Positions 25,866 to 32,474 of a DNA stretch of 35,073 nucleotides are shown here, piece after piece. The notes under the pieces are model-generated. The model was not told the origin of the DNA and did no database searches. It worked only from the letters and a program-made list of their open reading frames with translations. Each line of letters opens with the position of its first letter. The stretch's first letter is position 1. Source of the DNA: Candidatus Gemmiger stercorigallinarum (GTDB lineage: Bacteria; Bacillota; Clostridia; Oscillospirales; Ruminococcaceae); the NCBI GenBank assembly GCA_019119495.1, contig DWWX01000030.1:1-35073 (forward strand). The letters run 5' to 3'. Position numbers and translations under genes: made by a program.

Positions 25866-26931
25866 CTTCGCTGGCGGCGACGCCATAATAGAAAGCGTCG
25901 TCCGGCATGGCGCCGCCCACGCTGGCGGGGTCGGCGTCGTACAATACCTGGAAGTAGTTGACCAGGTCGGCCTTCATCTCGTCTCCGGTCTCGAACACGA
26001 TGTTGCACTCCGGCAGCGCCTGCCGGGCCAGGGCGGCCTTGGCCACGATGCCGTACTCCTCGCACAGGGCGGCGGTGCCTTCCAGGTCGGTGTTGGCGGT
26101 CTCCACGCTGGCGGCGTAATCGGCCAGGAATTGTTCAAAGGCGGCGGGGTCGCGCTGGATGGCGTCGGTGCGGGCCACCAGCACGCCGGTGACCAGCTTG
26201 CTGCCGGCCACCGCCTCCCACTCGGTGTTCATGTCCAGTGCCACACGCAGGCCCTCCACCTGGTTCAGCGCGCTGGTCACAAAGGGCTGGGGCAGCATGG
26301 CGATAGTCGCCTCGCCGGCCTGCACATGGGCCAGCGCCTCGGTGGCCTCGCTGGCCCACTGGATGTCCACGTCGGTGTCCGGGTCCAGGCCGTTCTGGGT
26401 CAGGACATAGCGCAGCACGTACTCCGGCGTGGTGCCCTGGCCGGTGGTCCAAATGGTCTGGCCTTTCAGGTCGGCCACGCTCTGGATGGTGTCGCCGTTT
26501 TCCACCACGTACAGCACGCCCAGCGTGTTGATGCAGGCCACCTGCACCGCGCCCTCGGTGCGCTGGTAAAGGGTGGCAGCCAGGTTGGCCGGGATGGCGG
26601 CGGCGTCCAGCTCGCCCTTGACCAGCAGCGGCACAATCTCGTCGGCGGCGCCGTACATGGTAAAGTCGTACCGGCCGCTCCCCTCGCTGTCCGCGATCAG
26701 GTTGCACAGGCCCATGGTGGTGGGGCCTTTCAGCCCGGCGATGCGCAAAGCGGCACCTGCGGTCTCGGGCGTTTCTTCGGTCTGTTCAGGGGTGGCTTCC
26801 GGCTCGGCGGTGGCTTCGGCGGCCGGCCGGGAGCTTTCCTGCGCGGCGGACGAGCTGTCCGCGCCGCAGGCTGCCAGCGACAGGCCCAGCGCCAGCGCGG
26901 TGACGCCGGCAAGCAGTTGTTTCAGGTGCAT
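25852..26931 (-). CDS. ABC transporter substrate-binding lipoprotein, NMT1/SsuA-like
   Basis: Extracytoplasmic receptor of the importer, 359 aa. Lipoprotein signal with lipobox LAAC (Cys22). A linker rich in A, E, P and T (about 25-55) is followed by a type II periplasmic-binding fold (LRIAGLKGPTTMGL, LDAAAIPANLA, TTGQGTTPEYVLRYVL). This pattern resembles sulfonate/nitrate/taurine or thiamine-precursor binders; the ligand is not resolved. ATG at 26931 was chosen for GGAGAAG 6 bases upstream and because the lipobox then sits normally. First gene of the operon, divergent from a Crp/Fnr regulator. Confidence 0.9.
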   Translation of the reverse strand: MHLKQLLAGVTALALGLSLAACGADSSSAAQESSRPAAEATAEPEATPEQTEETPETAGAALRIAGLKGPTTMGLCNLIADSEGSGRYDFTMYGAADEIVPLLVKGELDAAAIPANLAATLYQRTEGAVQVACINTLGVLYVVENGDTIQSVADLKGQTIWTTGQGTTPEYVLRYVLTQNGLDPDTDVDIQWASEATEALAHVQAGEATIAMLPQPFVTSALNQVEGLRVALDMNTEWEAVAGSKLVTGVLVARTDAIQRDPAAFEQFLADYAASVETANTDLEGTAALCEEYGIVAKAALARQALPECNIVFETGDEMKADLVNYFQVLYDADPASVGGAMPDDAFYYGVAASEDAAA

Positions 26932-27031
26932 GGTGTTCTTCTCCTCTCCCGCACTGCCCGTTACAGGCAGGCACAACAGGGCGCGCACGGGTCCCTTCCG
27001 CAGAGAAGGAAGCGCCGTGCACGCCTGCCGC

Positions 27032-27060
27032 TTGATTTTATGTGTCTACTATACTATAAT
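27032..27060 (+). promoter_or_regulatory. Promoter of the Crp/Fnr regulator gene
   Basis: Plus strand: -35 TTGATT (27032-27037), 17-base spacer, -10 TATAAT (27055-27060), 47 bases before the regulator ATG. The same AT-rich stretch may hold the opposing promoter of the ABC operon, for which I see only weak hexamers. Confidence 0.75.
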
Positions 27061-27075
27061 GGTTGCAGAATTTCC

Positions 27076-27089
27076 GTTGCCGGTGCAAC
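27076..27089 (+). promoter_or_regulatory. Fnr-type palindrome, possible operator
   Basis: GTTGC-4-GCAAC, the 5-4-5 spacing of Fnr/Crp-family boxes, lies just after the predicted start of the regulator transcript. An extra direct copy of the GTTGC half-site is at 27062-27066. Its position downstream of the promoter suggests autorepression, or control of both divergent genes. Confidence 0.5.
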
Positions 27090-27106
27090 ATTAAGGAGGG
27101 TTTCCC

Positions 27107-27802
27107 ATGAATCTGCGTCCCTATTACGACACGCTGCGCAGGACTTCGCTGCTGCGGGGCATGCGCGACGACGAGCTGGACAACATGATGCAGTGCTTCA
27201 ACCCCCGGGTGCGGCGCTACCAGAAGGGAGAGTTCCTGCTGCTGGCCGGCTACGAAAACCACGAGGTGGGCATTGTGCTGGAGGGCAGCATCACCGCGGT
27301 GAAAAACACCCCCGACGGCGCCAGCGTGGCCATCACCCACATGGGGCCGGCGGGGCTGTTTGGGGACGTGCTGTCCGGCTCGACGCTGCGCAGCCCGGTC
27401 AGCGTCATGGCCGACAGCGCCTGCCTGGCCATGTACCTGCCCTACCGCAAGATCATCCATCCCTGCCCCAGCCTGCACGAGAGCCACTGCCAGCTGATGG
27501 AGAACCTGGTCACCACCATCAGCAACAAATACTTTGCGCTGGACCGCCGGGTGGAGCTTTTGATCTGCAAAAGCCTGCGGGCGCGCATCTGTATCTGGCT
27601 GCTGGACGAGGCCGAGCGGGCCGGCAGCAACACCTTTACGGTGGAGCTGACCCGCGCCGGCCTGGCCGAGTACCTGAACTGCGACCGCAGCGCCCTGAGC
27701 CGGGAGCTGAGCCGGATGCAGCAGGAGGGCCTGATCGAGACGTACCGGGGCAGCTTTAAGATCCTGGACGTCGACCGCCTGCGGGCGCAGTACCAGAAAT
27801 AA
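27107..27802 (+). CDS. Crp/Fnr family transcriptional regulator
   Basis: 231 aa. N-terminal cyclic-nucleotide-binding-like beta barrel (about 15-125, with YQKGEFLLLAGYENHEVGIV and HMGPAGLFGDVLSGS), a long dimer helix, and a C-terminal winged HTH (181-211, LTRAGLAEYLNCDRSALSRE). Six to seven cysteines are present, but not the N-terminal Fnr cluster pattern, so an Fe-S sensor role is not shown. ATG follows AAGGAGGG. Divergent from the ABC importer; the 5-4-5 palindrome upstream is a plausible own binding site. A GT2 gene starts 60 bases downstream on the same strand. Confidence 0.92.
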   Translation: MNLRPYYDTLRRTSLLRGMRDDELDNMMQCFNPRVRRYQKGEFLLLAGYENHEVGIVLEGSITAVKNTPDGASVAITHMGPAGLFGDVLSGSTLRSPVSVMADSACLAMYLPYRKIIHPCPSLHESHCQLMENLVTTISNKYFALDRRVELLICKSLRARICIWLLDEAERAGSNTFTVELTRAGLAEYLNCDRSALSRELSRMQQEGLIETYRGSFKILDVDRLRAQYQK

Positions 27803-27862
27803 GCGCCCCTGCCAGCCGCCGCGCCCGCCGGGTGCGCCATACCAGACAACGGAGGAACCGCC

Positions 27863-28846
27863 GTGAACGACCGCAAACATCCGATCCTGTACATCGTCAT
27901 TCCCTGCTACAACGAGCAGGAGGTGCTGCCCATCACCGCGCCGATGTTTTTGCAGAAGCTCAGCGACCTGGCCGCCGCCGGAAAAGTCAGCCCCGAAAGC
28001 CGGGTGCTGTTTGTGAACGACGGCTCCAAAGACAAGACCTGGCAGATCATCTGCCAGCTGGCCAAAAGCGACCCGCATTACATCGGCATCTGCCAGAGCC
28101 GCAACCGCGGCCACCAGAACGCCGTGCTGGCCGGCCTGATGGAGGCCAAAGACCGGTGCGACATCACTATCTCCATCGACTGCGACGGCCAGGACGACAT
28201 CAACGCCATGGACGCCATGGTGGACGCCTACCGCGACGGCTGCGAGGTGGTCTACGGCGTGCGCAGCAGCCGCGCCACCGACACCTTTTTCAAGCGGTTC
28301 ACCGCCGAGAGCTTTTACAAGCTGCTGAACGCCATGGGCGCCGAGGTGGTGTTCAACCACGCCGACTACCGGCTGCTGAGCGCCCGCGTGCTGAAAGAGT
28401 TTGCCAACTTTAAGGAAGTCAACCTGTTTTTGCGGGGCATGGTGCCGCTGGTGGGCTTCAAGAGCACCAGCGTCGCTTACGAACGGCACGAGCGCATTGC
28501 CGGCGAGAGCCACTATCCCCTGTCCAAAATGCTGGGCCTTGCCTTTGACGGCATCACCAGCCTTTCGGTCAAGCCGATCCGTCTGATCACCGGGTTTGGC
28601 TGCGTGGTGGCGCTGGTCAGCTTTATCGGCGTGATCTGGGCCATCGTGCAGGCGTTTTTGGGGCACACGGTGTCCGGGTGGGCCAGCACCACCAGCATCA
28701 TCTGTTTTGTGTCCGGCGTGCAGCTGATCTGCCTGGGCGTGATCGGCGAGTACATCGGCAAAATCTACATGGAGACCAAGGCGCGCCCCCGCTACATCAT
28801 CAGCGAGCGCACCTGGGAAACGGACAAGGACAAGGAGGGCAGCTGA
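27863..28846 (+). CDS. Family 2 membrane glycosyltransferase (GtrB/YkcC/DPM1-like)
   Basis: Probably transfers a sugar from a nucleotide donor to polyprenyl phosphate at the membrane. 327 aa: GT-A domain with PCYNEQE, NDGSKD, and DCDGQDD (metal-binding DxD region), then two C-terminal transmembrane helices (about 245-270 and 275-300) and a short charged tail. The start is GTG at 27863 with GGAGGA 6 bases upstream. Its stop touches the ATG of the next gene, so the two are co-translated. Acceptor and sugar are not known. Confidence 0.92.
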   Translation: MNDRKHPILYIVIPCYNEQEVLPITAPMFLQKLSDLAAAGKVSPESRVLFVNDGSKDKTWQIICQLAKSDPHYIGICQSRNRGHQNAVLAGLMEAKDRCDITISIDCDGQDDINAMDAMVDAYRDGCEVVYGVRSSRATDTFFKRFTAESFYKLLNAMGAEVVFNHADYRLLSARVLKEFANFKEVNLFLRGMVPLVGFKSTSVAYERHERIAGESHYPLSKMLGLAFDGITSLSVKPIRLITGFGCVVALVSFIGVIWAIVQAFLGHTVSGWASTTSIICFVSGVQLICLGVIGEYIGKIYMETKARPRYIISERTWETDKDKEGS

Positions 28847-29416
28847 ATGGCGCGTCAGGTATGGAAAGGCTCCACCCTGCTGAACCCGGAGCCGCCGGTG
28901 CTGGTCAGCTGCGGCAGCCCGGACAAACCCAATCTGATCACGGTGGGCTGGTGCGGCACCATCTGCACCCAGCCGCCCATGGTCAGCATCAGCGTCCGGC
29001 CGGAGCGGTACAGCTACGGTCTGATCAAAGACAGCGGCGAGTTCGTCATCAACCTGCCCACCGAGAGCCTGACCCGCGCCGTGGACTGGTGCGGCGTCAA
29101 AAGCGGCCGCGATGCGGACAAGTTTGCCGCCATGCGCCTGACCGCCGCCCCCGCCGCCAAGGTGGGCACGGTGCTGCTGGAGCAAAGCCCGGTGAACCTG
29201 GAGTGCAAGGTCACCCAGCGCATCCCGCTGGGCAGCCACGACCTGTTTTTGGCCCAGGTGGTGGCCGTGGACGTGGACGAAAGCCTGCTGGACGAGAGCG
29301 GCAAGCTCTGCTTAAACCGCGCCAAGCTGATCGTCTACTCTCACGGGGACTACCTGGCGCTGGGCCGCCGGCTGGGCAGGTTTGGTTACAGCGTGCGGAA
29401 GAAACCGCGGCGGTGA
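28847..29416 (+). CDS. Flavin reductase-like (FMN-binding split-barrel) protein
   Basis: 189 aa, split-barrel fold of the DIM6/NTAB flavoprotein family. Typical segments: NLITVGWCGTICTQPPMVSISV at the N-terminus (read in parts), GEFVINLP, and HDLFLAQVVAVDVDE. Such proteins bind FMN and act as NAD(P)H-flavin or small-molecule reductases in clostridia. ATG directly follows the TGA of the glycosyltransferase gene, with AAGGAGGG about 9 bases before. No functional link with the glycosyltransferase is known to me. Confidence 0.9.
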   Translation: MARQVWKGSTLLNPEPPVLVSCGSPDKPNLITVGWCGTICTQPPMVSISVRPERYSYGLIKDSGEFVINLPTESLTRAVDWCGVKSGRDADKFAAMRLTAAPAAKVGTVLLEQSPVNLECKVTQRIPLGSHDLFLAQVVAVDVDESLLDESGKLCLNRAKLIVYSHGDYLALGRRLGRFGYSVRKKPRR

Positions 29417-29546
29417 GGCGCGCGGCGCCATAAGAAAATTCCTTGCCGCCAAATTCTGTTCCAACAAAAGCGGAGGAAGCGCAGGGAAGCTTTGGTTTTG
29501 CCGCGCAAGCCGCAAAACTGCGAAGCGTCGAAAAAATCAAAATCCA

Positions 29547-29587
29547 AAAACAGGCCGATGGCAGCGCAGCCAACGGCCTGTTTTGGT
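29547..29587. terminator. Terminator after the flavin-reductase gene (bidirectional)
   Basis: An 11-bp stem AAAACAGGCCG (29547-29557) pairs with 29574-29584, with an inner TGGC/GCCA stem. T-rich ends on both strands (TTTTGGTT plus, TTTTTGG minus) suit the converging transcripts of the flavin-reductase gene and the oxidoreductase. Confidence 0.85.
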
Positions 29588-29626
29588 TAGATCTTGCGGT
29601 AAAGTTTCCTTGTGCGCGCTCCGCTG

Positions 29627-29665
29627 AAGGAGACCGGTTTTTGCGAGCCGGCCTCCTTTGTTTTT
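29627..29665 (+). terminator. Second hairpin with T-run
   Basis: AAGGAG (29627-29632) pairs with CTCCTT (29653-29658) and CCGG with CCGG across one mismatch. TTTGTTTTT follows on the plus strand. It is a likely backup terminator for plus-strand readthrough before the oppositely transcribed oxidoreductase gene. Confidence 0.65.
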
Positions 29666-29690
29666 GCTGCCTCTTTCCCGCCGGGCGGTA

Positions 29691-30971
29691 TCAGTTCCCG
29701 TCCTCCAGCTTGGCCACCGGCACGTTGGCGTACTCGTCCGGCGGGTCGGCGGGCAGGGTCTGCATGTACTCGTGCATGGCCTCGGCCACCTTTTTGCTGT
29801 ATGCCACCGCCTCGACAACCGTGCGCGCGCCCTTGACCGCGTCGCCGGAGGCGAACACGCCGGGCATGGTGGTGCGGCCCACCTCGTCGGTGACAAACAG
29901 GCCGCGGGCGTTGGTCTCGATCTTCTTCTCGTTCTCGGCGATGGTCATGGTGGGCCCCTGGCTGATGGACACCACCACGCTGTCCGCCGGGTAAAGCATC
30001 TCGGTGCCGGGGCGTTCGGTCAAAGTGCCGTCCTCGGCCTCGTCCAGGTCGCGCAGGACGACGCCCTTGTCGGTGATCTCCACCGGCTTTTTGTTGTACA
30101 AAAACTCCACGCCTTCCAGCCTGGCGTAGCTGGCCTCGTAGTCGCTGGCGGCGATCTTTTTGGTGATGGAGACACACAGCACATGGCGGGTGCCGTGGCG
30201 GATGGCGGTGCGCGCCACGTCCATGGCCGCGTTGCCCGCGCCGATGATGACCACATGGCTGCCCAGGTGGTAGACGTCGGGGTTTTGCAGGTAGTTGATG
30301 GCAAAATGCACGTTGCCCAGGCTTTCGCCCTTGATGTGCAGCGCGTTGGGGTTCCAGACGCCGGTGCCGATGAACACCGCCTTGTAGCCGTCGCGGAACA
30401 GGTCCTCCAGCGTGATGGCCTTGCCGATGTCGGTGTTGGGGCGCACCTTGATGCCTTTCAGCCGCAGGTGGCGGTACTCGAAGTCGTCCAGCACGCTTTT
30501 GGGCAGGCGGAACTCCGGGATGCCGTAGCGCAGCACGCCGCCGATCTTGTCGTGCGCCTCGAAAATGGTCACGTCGTAGCCGTACCGGGCCAGAATGACC
30601 GCGATGGTCAGCCCCGCCGGGCCCGCGCCGATGATGGCGGTGCGCTTGCCGTTGGGCTTGGCCGGGCCTGCCACCATCTGGGAGGCGTAGGTGGAGGAAA
30701 TGTAGTTTTCAATGACCGAGAAATGCACCGGCGCACCCTTGATGCCGCGGATGCAGTGGCCTTCGCACTGATTTTCGTGGTTGCAGACCAGGCTGCAGAC
30801 GGTGGTCAGCGGGTTGTTCTCGAACAGCATGCGGCCTGCCTCGTTGAGCTTGTTGGCTTTCAGCAGGCGGATGACTTCCGGGATGTTGGTGTGGATCGGG
30901 CAGCCCTGCTGGCAGCGCGGGTTCTTGCAGCCCAGGCAGTGGTTGGCTTCGTCCATGACATGCAGCGCCAT
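29691..30971 (-). CDS. FAD/NAD(P)-dependent oxidoreductase, GltD/NfnB/PreT-like
   Basis: 426 aa. N-terminal cysteine-rich Fe-S domain as in the glutamate synthase small subunit: C12, C15, C20, C24 and C59, C63, C69, C73. Then an FAD Rossmann motif IIGAGPAGLTIA (about 113-124), GGVLRYGIPEFRLPK, an NAD(P) Rossmann motif VIIGAGNAAMDVAR near 237, and GVFASGDAVKGARTVVEA for the FAD tail. It is a flavin reductase subunit that passes electrons from NAD(P)H to a partner. No gltB, nfnA or sulfhydrogenase partner is adjacent, so the acceptor is open. ATG at 30971 follows AGGGGGA. Confidence 0.92.
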   Translation of the reverse strand: MALHVMDEANHCLGCKNPRCQQGCPIHTNIPEVIRLLKANKLNEAGRMLFENNPLTTVCSLVCNHENQCEGHCIRGIKGAPVHFSVIENYISSTYASQMVAGPAKPNGKRTAIIGAGPAGLTIAVILARYGYDVTIFEAHDKIGGVLRYGIPEFRLPKSVLDDFEYRHLRLKGIKVRPNTDIGKAITLEDLFRDGYKAVFIGTGVWNPNALHIKGESLGNVHFAINYLQNPDVYHLGSHVVIIGAGNAAMDVARTAIRHGTRHVLCVSITKKIAASDYEASYARLEGVEFLYNKKPVEITDKGVVLRDLDEAEDGTLTERPGTEMLYPADSVVVSISQGPTMTIAENEKKIETNARGLFVTDEVGRTTMPGVFASGDAVKGARTVVEAVAYSKKVAEAMHEYMQTLPADPPDEYANVPVAKLEDGN

Positions 30972-31015
30972 TGTTTTCCCCCTTGTCCTGTTCGCCGGTC
31001 AGGCCGGCAGTTTTT

Positions 31016-31048
31016 GCGCCGCTGTGCATCATTCGCGCACAGCGGCGC
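31016..31048 (-). promoter_or_regulatory. Strong hairpin in the oxidoreductase leader
   Basis: Perfect 12-bp stem GCGCCGCTGTGC (31016-31027) with 31037-31048, 9-base loop. On the minus strand AAAAA follows, not a T-run, so it is not a classic terminator for tmcAL. It sits in the 5' leader of the oxidoreductase mRNA and could serve as an attenuator or a protein site. Confidence 0.55.
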
Positions 31049-31068
31049 ACGTTTTCTCCATATCGATA

Positions 31069-32256
31069 CTATATTATCACGGGCTTGGCCGTAAATGCAA
31101 GCCCCGCCGGCATCGGGCGCTGCCGGCACAAGGCCGACAGGTCGGCGAAGGCGCCGTGCAGCTGCGCCACAGCTTCCGCCGGGGCGGAGCCGCGCGCCAG
31201 TTCTGCCAGCGAGGTCCCCGCCGGAAGCGCCGCATACCGCAGCGCCCCCAGCGCCTGCCGCCTGGCCCCCAGCACATGCAGGTAGGGCGGCGTTTGGGGC
31301 ACAAGCCCCTCCGTGACCCCCAGCGCCGCGTCCAGCACCAGCCGACGCAGCCGGGCGTGGGGGTAGCGCCGGGTCTTGAGCAGATCGTACAATTCCTGCA
31401 CGGTGGCGGCTTTCTGCACCGCGGCGTACAGGCGGTTTTCCAGCCCTTCGGACAGGCCGCGCACGGCGGCCAGCTGCTGCCGCCCCTGGCCCCGCAGCCG
31501 GGAAAGCACCGCCACCGAAAACTTGTCCGGGTCCAGCAGCTCGCCCCGGTCGGCGGCAGCCCGGTACAGCGCCGCCGCCTGCGCCGGCACAAATTCCAGC
31601 GCGGCATCCAGCCCCCGCCCCCAGGCCAGCTCCCGCAGGTAGCTGGCCGAGGCCACCGGCCGCCCCTGGACGGCGCCGGTCTCGGCAGTGCCGTGGCCGG
31701 CGGCCAGGCGGGGCAGCGGCAAAGGCTGCAGGTGGCTGCCCTGCCGCAGGATGGCCTTGCAGTATTCCACCCCCAGGATATTGTTGGGGCTGGCCAGCAG
31801 CGCGCCCGTGCCGGGTTCCAGTTCCTCGGCCGCGGCGGCGCGGGCCGCCGCAAAGGTCGCGCCGCCCGCCAGATGCCGCTGCAGCCCCTCGGCCAGGGCG
31901 GAGCTGTCCACCAGGCGCGCGGCGCGCATCAGCAGGCCGACGTCGGGGGTCTCGGCGCCAAAGGCCAGCGTGTCGCAGCCCAGGGCGGTCAGCAGCGCCA
32001 CGCCGGCGGCGGCAAAGCCCTCGGCGCCCAGGCAGGCATAGGGGGCGGGCAATGCCGCGACCAGGTCCGCGCCGGCCTGCAGGGCCGCCTGCACCCGCAC
32101 CGGTTCCGGCAGCAGCGGGAACCCGCCCCGCTGCACGGCGGCCGCGCTGATACACACGGCGATGCGTCCCGCGCCCCGCGCCCGCAGCATTTGCAGCTGG
32201 GCGGCGTGCCCGTTGTGAAACGGGTCGTACTCGGCAATGATGCCCGCAAATTCCAT
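31069..32256 (-). CDS. tmcAL: tRNA(Met) cytidine acetate ligase (TmcAL/YlbM)
   Basis: Makes N4-acetylcytidine at C34 of elongator tRNA-Met from acetate and ATP through acetyl-AMP. 395 aa, usual length. The N-terminal nucleotidyltransferase motif is GIIAEYDPFHNGH (5-17; most homologues have EYNPFHNGH, here N to D). LLASPNNILGVEYCKA is the second family block, followed by PLPRLAAGH. The remainder is alanine- and leucine-rich, as expected from the GC bias. ATG at 32256 has AAGGAG upstream. Divergent from ackA, with 218 bases between the start codons. Confidence 0.93.
   Translation of the reverse strand: MEFAGIIAEYDPFHNGHAAQLQMLRARGAGRIAVCISAAAVQRGGFPLLPEPVRVQAALQAGADLVAALPAPYACLGAEGFAAAGVALLTALGCDTLAFGAETPDVGLLMRAARLVDSSALAEGLQRHLAGGATFAAARAAAAEELEPGTGALLASPNNILGVEYCKAILRQGSHLQPLPLPRLAAGHGTAETGAVQGRPVASASYLRELAWGRGLDAALEFVPAQAAALYRAAADRGELLDPDKFSVAVLSRLRGQGRQQLAAVRGLSEGLENRLYAAVQKAATVQELYDLLKTRRYPHARLRRLVLDAALGVTEGLVPQTPPYLHVLGARRQALGALRYAALPAGTSLAELARGSAPAEAVAQLHGAFADLSALCRQRPMPAGLAFTAKPVII
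31073..31100 (-). promoter_or_regulatory. Candidate promoter of the oxidoreductase gene
   Basis: Minus strand: -35 TTGCAT (31095-31100), 16-base spacer, -10 GATAAT (31073-31078). An overlapping -10 TATAGT follows. The promoter lies inside the last codons of tmcAL. Confidence 0.5.
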
Positions 32257-32308
32257 AAATTTTTCTCCTTTTTCCCGGTATTCTATGGCAGGAAGATAAA
32301 ACTGTTCC

Positions 32309-32337
32309 TTGAAAACGGCTTGAATCCATTATATAAT
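32309..32337 (+). promoter_or_regulatory. Promoter of ackA
   Basis: TTGAAA (32309-32314), 17-base spacer, TATAAT (32332-32337). It gives a leader of about 130 bases. Confidence 0.8.
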
Positions 32338-32405
32338 AAAGTTGTGTAATACAAAAGGGGCAGTCTGCCATGCAGGCGCGTTTTCGGGCGCGTTTGGCAT
32401 CCCGC

Positions 32406-32438
32406 CGCCGGGTGGGCTGCCGCGAAGGGCACCCGGCG
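32406..32438 (+). promoter_or_regulatory. Hairpin in the ackA leader
   Basis: A 9-bp stem CGCCGGGTG (32406-32414) pairs with 32430-32438 across a 15-base loop. It ends about 19 bases before the AAGGAGG ribosome-binding site. No T-run follows, so it is not a terminator. It could shape translation or mRNA stability. Confidence 0.5.
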
Positions 32439-32474
32439 AGACCGTACCGTATAGCAAGGAGGATTTCAAGAAGT

